The notes under the pieces are model-generated. The model worked only from the letters and a program-made list of their open reading frames with translations, was not told where the DNA came from and did no database searches. This document shows, piece by piece, positions 5,548 to 10,413 of a stretch of 10,413 nt of DNA (position 1 is the first letter of the stretch; the number at the start of each line of letters is the position of its first letter). The DNA lies in the NCBI GenBank assembly GCA_048498575.1, contig JBEHXS010000093.1:1-10413 (forward strand), in the 5' to 3' direction. Origin of the DNA: DASZQY01 sp048498575 (GTDB lineage: Bacteria > Pseudomonadota > Alphaproteobacteria > Rhizobiales > Kaistiaceae). The translations under genes and the position numbers were made by a program.

Positions 5548-6690
5548 CTAGCGGGCGTCGCTGCCACTGGCTACCGCGTGGCGCGGCGTCTGCTCCTCCA
5601 TCCATCGGAGGTAGGCCTCGCGATCGATGCCGGCATCGTTGCGACGATGGAAGTAGAGCCGCTCGGCGAGCCGCCGCATGGGCGCGGTCGCCAGCGCAAG
5701 GTCGATCAGCGCATTGGGCGGCGCGAGGTCGAGCAGCGAGCGCAGCATGCGCTTGGCGTGGAAAGCCGGCAGCGCCCGCTGCAGCGCGACCTCCGGTGTG
5801 GCGCCGCCGTTCAGCAGATGGTCGGCGACGAGGGAGGCCGCCTGGCGGCCGAACTTGAAGGCGAGGCGAATGCCGCCGCCGGTCATTGGCGAGACCCAGC
5901 CGGCGGCATCGCCGACGAGCAGCACGCCGGGCGCGGCGATGCGGCGGAGCGGGCCGCCGCAGGGGATCAGCCCGCTCCGGCGTTCGACGACGCGCATACC
6001 GTTCCAGCCGAACTTCGCCTCGGTACGGGCGAGGAAGGCGGCGAGGTCCGGCTTGCTACCCTCGCGCACGGCCAGTCCGACCTGCACGACGCCCGGCGCC
6101 GGTGCGGCCCAGGCGATGTAGCCCGGCGCCAGCCGCGAATTGGCGAAGCAATGGAGGAAGCGCGGGTCGAGCGAACCGTCCGCCTCGAACTCGACCTCGA
6201 CGCCGGTGAGGAAGCGGCGGTTCTCGCTGAGGCCGAAGGCGGAGGCGACGCGCGAGCGGGCGCCGTCGGCGCCGATCAGGAAGCGCGTGCTGACACCGAT
6301 GTCGTCGAGATGGATCCTGCCGCGTTCGCGTCGCGCGGCAGTGAAGCGTGTCGCCGCCATGATGTGCGCGCCGGCGGCGCGTGCATCGGCTGCCATCCAG
6401 CGCAGGAGCCCGGCGGTGTCGGTGGTGAAGAAGGCATAGCCCGGCGAGAACAGGTCGATGCTGGCGAGGCTCGGCGCGTACAGCCGCACGCCCGGCACGC
6501 GCCGCGTCAGGCGGTGCGGGATATCGATTTCCTCGATCGCCTCGCGCACGAGAATGCCCGAGGTGTGGATGCGCGCGCCGGGGTCGCGCTTGGCTTCGAC
6601 GACCGCGACCGAGAGGCCGCGCGAGGCTGCCGTCTTGGCGGCGGCAAGACCGGCGAAGCTCGCGCCGACGATGACCAGATCGAATTCCAT
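5548..6690 (-). CDS. FAD-dependent oxidoreductase, geranylgeranyl reductase-like
   Basis: This 380-residue flavoprotein has the layout of the geranylgeranyl reductase/para-hydroxybenzoate hydroxylase superfamily. The N-terminal FAD fold is LVIVGASFAGLAAA (Gly9, Ser11, Gly14), where Ser replaces the usual middle Gly, and an acidic Glu32 ends the second strand. The DG motif LIGADGARSRV follows (Asp142, Gly143), then the GD motif VLLVGDAAGWVSPMTGGGI (Gly260, Asp261), which contacts the FAD ribityl chain. The SPMTGGGI segment is characteristic of the reductase branch. Members reduce isoprenoid double bonds or act on unknown substrates; no chlorophyll, carotenoid or lipid genes nearby indicate which. 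ATG at 6690 has a good GGGAGG site about 10 bases upstream. The CorC-like gene ends 60 bases upstream and the small membrane protein follows. Superfamily is secure; substrate is unknown. Confidence 0.85.
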   Translation of the reverse strand: MEFDLVIVGASFAGLAAAKTAASRGLSVAVVEAKRDPGARIHTSGILVREAIEEIDIPHRLTRRVPGVRLYAPSLASIDLFSPGYAFFTTDTAGLLRWMAADARAAGAHIMAATRFTAARRERGRIHLDDIGVSTRFLIGADGARSRVASAFGLSENRRFLTGVEVEFEADGSLDPRFLHCFANSRLAPGYIAWAAPAPGVVQVGLAVREGSKPDLAAFLARTEAKFGWNGMRVVERRSGLIPCGGPLRRIAAPGVLLVGDAAGWVSPMTGGGIRLAFKFGRQAASLVADHLLNGGATPEVALQRALPAFHAKRMLRSLLDLAPPNALIDLALATAPMRRLAERLYFHRRNDAGIDREAYLRWMEEQTPRHAVASGSDAR

Positions 6691-6750
6691 GATGGGGTCG
6701 CCTCCCGAAATCCGGCAGGCATCAGAGCGGAGGATTGCGGCTGATTTTCG

Positions 6751-8118
6751 CTAGCTTCGCGGCGGCGTCACGGCATTTGCCGCCACCGCCGTGTTTGCCA
6801 GGGCGCGCGGCTTCTGCGAATCGGCGCTGGTGATGCGCAGCGCGGTGATGCGGTTGCGGTTACGGCGCAGCACCTGGAAGCGCAGGCCGTGGAAGACGAA
6901 TGCCTGGCCAGGCTCGGGAATGATGCGCGCCTCGTGGATGACGAGCCCGGCGACGGTCGTCGCTTCCTCGTCGGGCAGGTTCCAGCCCATGACGCGGTTG
7001 AGGTCGCGGATCGGCACCGAGCCGTCGACGTTGACCGAGCCGTCGGGCTGCTTGCGGATGCCGTCGGCGGTGACGTCGTATTCGTCGGCAATGTCGCCGA
7101 CGATCTCCTCGAGGATGTCCTCCAGCGTCAGCAGGCCCTGCACCTCGCCGTACTCGTCGACGATCAGCGCAATGTGCAGCTTGCGCTTGAGGAAGGCGTT
7201 GAGCTGGTCGTTCAGCGGCGTCGTGTCGGGCACGAACCACGGCTTCTTGGCGATGGCGCGGACGTCGATCTTCGACAGGTCGCCGCCGACGTTCTTCAGC
7301 CGCGCCAGGAGATCCTTGGCGTGAATGACGCCGATGATGTTCTCGGGCTTGCCTTCCCACACCGGCACGCGCGTGTAGGCGCTCGCCACCACCTCGTCGA
7401 CGATCTTGCCGATCGGGTCGTCGGCGTTCACGGTCTGCATGTTGGTGCGGTGGACCATGACGTCGGCGACTTCGAGTTCGCCGAAGCGGAAGAGATTGTG
7501 GATGTACTCGGCCTGGCTTTCCTCGACCTTGCCGTGCTCGGCGGAAACGTCGACCAGGCCCTCGATCTCGGCCGCCGCCAGGATTTCCTGGTGCGAGCCC
7601 TCGCGCACCCCGAAGGCGGCGAGGATGCCGCTCGCGGCGGCATTGAGCAGCCAGTTCAACGGGAAGAAGACGACGTAGAGCGTCCGCAGCGGATAGGCGA
7701 TCAACAGCGCCACCGGCTCGGGCTCGCGGATGGCGAAGGTCTTCGGCACCTGCTCGCCGAGCACGATGTGGAGCGAGGAGAACGCCAGGAAGCCGACGAC
7801 GAAGGAGATGAAGTCGAGGCCGGACTCCGGCATGCCGAGCGGCGTCAGCAGCGGCCGCAGCAGCGAGGCCACGGTCGGCTCGCCGATCCAGCCGAGGCCG
7901 AGCGACGCCATGGTGACGCCGAGCTGGCAGCAGGCGAGGTAGGCCTCGACGTCGCGGAGCATGCGCTGCGCCAGCCGCGCGCCGACGCGGTTATCGTCGA
8001 CCATCGCGTCGATGCGAAAGCCGCGGCTCTTGACCAGCGCGAATTCCGCCGCGACGAAGAAGGCGTTGGCGCCGAGAAGGAACACGGCGAGGATCAGGTT
8101 GAGCGCGACCGCGTTCAC
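6751..8118 (-). CDS. CNNM/CorC/HlyC-family membrane protein with CBS domains
   Basis: This 455-residue inner-membrane protein has the usual order of the family often labelled hemolysin or CorC/HlyC transporter. A DUF21/CNNM membrane domain (about 1-185) has helices near 3-25, 60-80, 101-120 and 135-160 and the GEQVPKT motif (121-127). Next is a pair of CBS domains (about 215-335), which bind adenosine nucleotides in relatives, with TRVPVWEG and the ending TLEDILEEIVGDI (331-343). Last is a CorC_HlyC domain (about 350-432). Homologues are linked to Mg2+ or Co2+ export, and haemolytic activity is not expected. The start is GTG at 8118, with GAGG about 8 bases upstream. It follows aroB after 8 bases and so is probably the last gene of the aroK-aroB operon; this order is familiar from Hyphomicrobiales. 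A role with shikimate synthesis is not implied. Confidence 0.92.
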   Translation of the reverse strand: MNAVALNLILAVFLLGANAFFVAAEFALVKSRGFRIDAMVDDNRVGARLAQRMLRDVEAYLACCQLGVTMASLGLGWIGEPTVASLLRPLLTPLGMPESGLDFISFVVGFLAFSSLHIVLGEQVPKTFAIREPEPVALLIAYPLRTLYVVFFPLNWLLNAAASGILAAFGVREGSHQEILAAAEIEGLVDVSAEHGKVEESQAEYIHNLFRFGELEVADVMVHRTNMQTVNADDPIGKIVDEVVASAYTRVPVWEGKPENIIGVIHAKDLLARLKNVGGDLSKIDVRAIAKKPWFVPDTTPLNDQLNAFLKRKLHIALIVDEYGEVQGLLTLEDILEEIVGDIADEYDVTADGIRKQPDGSVNVDGSVPIRDLNRVMGWNLPDEEATTVAGLVIHEARIIPEPGQAFVFHGLRFQVLRRNRNRITALRITSADSQKPRALANTAVAANAVTPPRS

Positions 8119-8126
8119 GCGAGCCC

Positions 8127-9254
8127 TCAGGTTTTCTCTTCGAGAAAGGCGCTGATCGAGGCGGCGGAAACGTCGTTGGCGATGAACGCCTTGCCGATGC
8201 CGCGGGTGAGGATAAACGTGAGCTTGCCGCGCGAGACCTTCTTGTCCTGATGGATGAGTTCCATCAGCCGGGCGGCGGTCATCGGCGGGCCCGGAATGTC
8301 CTTAATCTCGGTCGGCAGCCCGACTTCGACGAAGTGCGCCCGCACGCGCTCGTAGTCCGCCGCCGGCGCCAAACCGAGACGCACCGAATAATCGTGGGCG
8401 AGCACGGTGCCGATGGCGACCGCCTCGCCGTGGAGCAGGCGGTCGGAGAAGCCGGCCGCCGCCTCCAGCGCATGGCCGAAGGTGTGGCCGAGGTTGAGGA
8501 GGGCGCGCTCGCCCTGTTCGCGTTCGTCAGCCGCCACCGTCACGGCCTTCGCCCGGCAGGCGATGCCGATGGCCTGGTCGCGCTCCGGCCAGCCGGCCGC
8601 CATGGCGCGCCAGTTCTCCTCCAGCCACTTGAAGAAGCCGGCATCCTTGATCAGCGCCATCTTGGCGACTTCGGCGTAGCCGGCATTGAAGATGCGTGGC
8701 GGCAGCGAGTCGAGCAGGCCGGTATCGGCGACGACCAGCGACGGCTGGTGAAAGGCGCCGACGAGATTCTTGCCGCGCGGCGAGTTGATGCCGGTCTTGC
8801 CGCCGACGGAAGAGTCGACCTGCGCCAGCAGCGTCGTCGGCACCTGGATGAAGCGCATGCCGCGGCGGGTGATCGCCGAGGCGAAGCCGGCGAGGTCGCC
8901 GACGACGCCGCCGCCGAAGGCGATGACGATGTCGTTGCGCTCGGCGCGGCTGGCGAGAATGCCGTCGACCACCTTGGTCAACATGGCGAAGCTTTTCGAT
9001 TCCTCGCCGGCCGGCACCGTGACGGTCGCCTGGTCGATGCCCTTGGTGCGCAGCGCGGCGTGCAGTTGCGTCAGGTGCAGCCGCGCCACCGTTTCGTCGG
9101 TGACGATGACGGCGCGCGTGTTGGGCAGGCGCCGTGCGAGTTCGTCGCCGATCTGCGCGATCAGCCCGCGCCCGATCAGGATGTCGTAGGAACGCGCGCC
9201 GAGGTCGACGCTCACCTTGATCGGAACGCGGGGAGGCGCTCCTTCGTCGGCCAT
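8127..9254 (-). CDS. aroB: 3-dehydroquinate synthase
   Basis: AroB converts 3-deoxy-D-arabino-heptulosonate 7-phosphate to 3-dehydroquinate, the second step of the shikimate pathway, in the cytoplasm, using NAD+ and a divalent metal. The protein has 375 residues, normal for the family. Visible motifs are the NAD-binding FGGGVVGDLAGF (113-124), TTLLAQVDSSVGGKTGIN (140-157), GYAEVAK with the metal ligand Glu195, NLGHTFGHALE with His257 and His261, and LLHGEAVAIG with His275. The expected zinc ligands Glu195, His257 and His275 are all present. Asn157 and Lys residues of the substrate site are also in place, so the enzyme should be active. ATG at 9254 lies 5 bases after the aroK stop, and the CorC-like gene starts 8 bases after its own stop. 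The tight spacing argues for co-transcription with aroK. Confidence 0.97.
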   Translation of the reverse strand: MADEGAPPRVPIKVSVDLGARSYDILIGRGLIAQIGDELARRLPNTRAVIVTDETVARLHLTQLHAALRTKGIDQATVTVPAGEESKSFAMLTKVVDGILASRAERNDIVIAFGGGVVGDLAGFASAITRRGMRFIQVPTTLLAQVDSSVGGKTGINSPRGKNLVGAFHQPSLVVADTGLLDSLPPRIFNAGYAEVAKMALIKDAGFFKWLEENWRAMAAGWPERDQAIGIACRAKAVTVAADEREQGERALLNLGHTFGHALEAAAGFSDRLLHGEAVAIGTVLAHDYSVRLGLAPAADYERVRAHFVEVGLPTEIKDIPGPPMTAARLMELIHQDKKVSRGKLTFILTRGIGKAFIANDVSAASISAFLEEKT

Positions 9255-9259
9255 GGGTG

Positions 9260-9859
9260 TCAGGCCTCTACTGCCTCGCGCCCCAGATAGTCGGCAAGCG
9301 CCGCAAGAATATCGTCGATGACCGCATCGTGGGCGACATCGCGCGATTGTACGTGAATCTCGGCCTCGGCATAGACGGGATAGCGTTCGGCGATCAGCCG
9401 CTCCAGAACCTCGGCGGGGTCGCCGAGCTTGAGCAGCGGGCGGTTGTTGCGGCGCTTGACCCGCGAGAGCAGCAGGTCGCGGTCAGCCTTCAGCCAGATC
9501 GAGATGCCGTTGGCGCGGATGGCCGCGCGCGTCTCGGCCTGGATGAAGGCGCCGCCGCCGGTCGCCAGAACCTTCGGCTTGCCGTCCAGCAGGCGCTGGA
9601 TCACGCGGCGCTCGCCGTCGCGAAAGTAGGCCTCGCCGTATTGCTCGAAGATGTCGGGAATGGACTGGTTGGCGGCTTGTTCGATCTCGGTATCGGCATC
9701 GACGAATGGCATGCCCAGCCGGTTGGCGAGGCGCCGGCCGATCGACGACTTCCCGGCGCCCATCATGCCTACCATCACGATCGTGCGGCCGTTCAATAGC
9801 CGCGATACCTTGGTTTCCAATGGCTCGTTGATGTCCCTGGCGGACCCTGTCCTGGCCAC
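9260..9859 (-). CDS. aroK: Shikimate kinase
   Basis: AroK phosphorylates shikimate at the 3-hydroxyl with ATP, the fifth step of the shikimate pathway, in the cytoplasm. Counting from the GTG at 9859 the protein has 199 residues. It carries Walker A GMMGAGKSS (31-39, Lys37), the shikimate-binding VDADTEIE (Asp54, Asp56), FRDGER with Arg80, the GGGAF loop (101-105), and the lid region RVKRRNNRPLL with Arg140. The N-terminal 23 residues before the first strand are longer than in Escherichia coli AroK but common in alphaproteobacteria. A TTG at 9871 would add four residues, but it runs straight into the GAGGAG at 9864-9869 that should be the ribosome site, so I chose GTG. The spacing to GTG is 4 bases, rather short. 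It heads the operon with aroB and diverges from the small membrane-protein/xerD pair. Confidence 0.95.
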   Translation of the reverse strand: MARTGSARDINEPLETKVSRLLNGRTIVMVGMMGAGKSSIGRRLANRLGMPFVDADTEIEQAANQSIPDIFEQYGEAYFRDGERRVIQRLLDGKPKVLATGGGAFIQAETRAAIRANGISIWLKADRDLLLSRVKRRNNRPLLKLGDPAEVLERLIAERYPVYAEAEIHVQSRDVAHDAVIDDILAALADYLGREAVEA

Positions 9860-9863
9860 GTCG

Positions 9864-9869
9864 CTCCTC
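9864..9869 (-). promoter_or_regulatory. Shine-Dalgarno site of aroK
   Basis: On the minus strand GAGGAG lies four bases before the GTG at 9859. It overlaps the coding sequence that would follow a TTG start at 9871, and so argues against that longer start. Confidence 0.55.
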
Positions 9870-9871
9870 AA

Positions 9872-10013
9872 CCGGAATGGGGTGGGGTTTCGCGGACGGT
9901 AGAGCGTCTTTCCGCGGGTCGTGTCAAGGATTCCCTTCAGACTCGGCGGGATTGTGTGGTTCTGCCGGTTGGTAACTGCCGATTTGTAAAGCGATGGCTA
10001 CTATTGACGATGC
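9872..10013. other. Intergenic region between aroK and the membrane-protein/xerD pair
   Basis: This is the largest gap in the window, at about 142 bases between divergent genes. It holds the aroK promoter candidate on the minus strand. For the plus strand I saw AT-richer sequence around 9981-10005 (GATTTGTAAAG and CTACTATTG) that could carry a -10, but no correctly spaced -35. No RNA gene, repeat or terminator was found in it. Confidence 0.5.
9899..9927 (-). promoter_or_regulatory. Probable promoter of the aroK-aroB operon
   Basis: On the minus strand a perfect TTGACA (9922-9927, within CCTTGACA) is followed after 17 bases by CTCTAC (9899-9904), or after 18 by TCTACC. The -35 and its preceding C agree with the CTTGAC form known for rhizobial sigma-70 promoters. 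The -10 is a weaker match to their CTATAT. Transcription would start near 9892, giving a leader of about 33 bases to the aroK GTG. Confidence 0.45.
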
Positions 10014-10160
10014 ATGCCTAGCCTTTTCCGCTTCCTCGTCGCCGTGCTGGTCGTCGCTGTGCTGGTCGCCGCGGCCGCCGTTTACCTTGCGTATTTCGTC
10101 AAGCCAAACACCCGCGAGATGACGATCAAGATTCCCGCCACCCGGTTGCAGCAGCCATGA
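10014..10160 (+). CDS. Small single-helix membrane protein upstream of xerD
   Basis: I do not recognise a named family. The frame encodes 48 residues: a short MPSLFR start, one long hydrophobic helix (about 7-28, rich in Val, Ala and Leu), and then a polar tail of about 20 residues beginning VKPNTREMTIKIP. This is the pattern of a signal-anchored inner-membrane protein with its tail in the periplasm. The TGA overlaps the ATG of xerD in an ATGA, so the two are very likely co-translated. From memory, a short membrane protein sits at this place between aroK and xerD in other Hyphomicrobiales. No strong ribosome site precedes the ATG, and no promoter is clear in the 150 bases between it and aroK. 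The reading frame is likely real because of the helix, the sensible tail and the coupling. Its function is unknown. Confidence 0.7.
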   Translation: MPSLFRFLVAVLVVAVLVAAAAVYLAYFVKPNTREMTIKIPATRLQQP

Positions 10161-10413
10161 ACGGCGGCCACCTCATCGAGGCCTTCCTCGAGATGATGAG
10201 CGCCGAGCGCGGCGCAGCGGCGAACACCGTCGTGTCGTACCGCCGCGATCTGGAGGACTACGCTGCCTTCGTCGAGGGCGAAGGCGCCCGCTTCGCTACC
10301 GTCGATGCCGAGGCAGTGCGCGCGTGGCTCGCCGCGCTGGAGAAACGCGGGCTCGCAGCCACCTCGGCGGCGCGCCGTCTTTCCGCCGTCCGCCAGTTCC
10401 ACCAGTTCCTGGT
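10157..10413 (+). CDS. xerD: Tyrosine recombinase XerD (5' part only)
   Basis: Eighty-five codons are seen before the window ends. They cover the N-terminal core-binding (SAM-like) domain of a tyrosine recombinase: LIEAFLEMMSAERGAAANTV, then SYRRDLEDYAAFVEGEG, a helix around VRAWLAALEKRGLAATSAAR, and RLSAVRQFHQFL. The sequence is typical of XerC/XerD. XerD acts with XerC at dif sites near the chromosome terminus to resolve chromosome dimers. The catalytic Arg, His and Tyr residues lie in the missing C-terminal part, so activity cannot be judged. I prefer XerD to XerC because of the N-terminal wording and the position beside aroK recalled from related genomes. The start overlaps the stop of the small membrane-protein gene by ATGA. 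Nothing marks it as phage- or element-borne. Confidence 0.85.
   Translation, partial: MNGGHLIEAFLEMMSAERGAAANTVVSYRRDLEDYAAFVEGEGARFATVDAEAVRAWLAALEKRGLAATSAARRLSAVRQFHQFL

Noticed and set aside
5536..6744. Plus-strand open frame of 402 codons opposite the oxidoreductase
   Set aside because: The minus strand carries intact FAD motifs; the plus-strand product is an Arg/Ala/Glu-rich shadow.
6889..8250. Plus-strand open frame of 453 codons opposite the CorC-like gene
   Set aside because: It is a shadow of a recognised CNNM/CBS protein. The product is a low-complexity Asp/Val/Arg sequence with no domain.
8250..9290. Plus-strand open frame of 346 codons opposite aroB
   Set aside because: It is antisense to a complete aroB with all metal ligands and has no recognisable domain.
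9969..10004. Plus-strand promoter for the membrane-protein/xerD pair
   Set aside because: TTGGTA and TACTAT-like hexamers exist, but the spacing between them is wrong for sigma-70.
10157..10413. Integrase of a mobile element
   Set aside because: The N-terminal sequence and location beside aroK fit housekeeping XerD. No attachment site, phage gene or composition change is seen.

Overview
The window is a GC-rich, densely coded stretch of chromosome from an alphaproteobacterium, most likely of the order Hyphomicrobiales (Rhizobiales). The order is inferred from gene content and order: bolA beside a DnaJ-like gene, then cobS, cobT and a phytase-like esterase; and aroK-aroB-CorC/HlyC-like gene diverging from xerD. 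I recall both arrangements from that order; no search was run. No mobile element, CRISPR array, tRNA, rRNA or phage gene is visible, and no gap between genes exceeds about 150 bases.

Left half (1-5034). Reading leftwards from 4705 on the minus strand are a J-domain protein with an N-terminal Cys/His cluster, cobS (AAA+ subunit) and cobT (VWA subunit) of the aerobic cobaltochelatase that inserts cobalt in the cobalamin pathway, then a secreted phytase-like esterase that runs off the left edge. The esterase start overlaps the cobT stop (ATGA). Between cobS and cobT lies an oppositely oriented 65-residue coiled-coil gene that appears to start at ACG behind a good Shine-Dalgarno sequence. This is the most unusual point in the window. 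bolA diverges from the J-domain gene.

Middle (5031-8118). Still on the minus strand are, in transcription order, a CNNM/CorC-type membrane protein with CBS domains, an FAD-dependent oxidoreductase of the geranylgeranyl-reductase type, and a small five-helix membrane protein. The last one meets bolA tail to tail, with the two TAG stops sharing one CTAG.

Right end (8119-10413). aroK and aroB (shikimate kinase and 3-dehydroquinate synthase) lead into the CorC-like gene with gaps of 5 and 8 bases, so they probably form one operon behind a plausible sigma-70 promoter near 9899-9927. Diverging from aroK are a 48-residue single-helix membrane protein and the start of xerD, which overlap by ATGA.

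Overall this is conserved housekeeping sequence. I found no defence, mobile or otherwise novel multi-gene system. The points worth checking are the ACG-start gene within the cob locus, a possibly leaderless J-domain transcript and the tiny membrane protein coupled to xerD.
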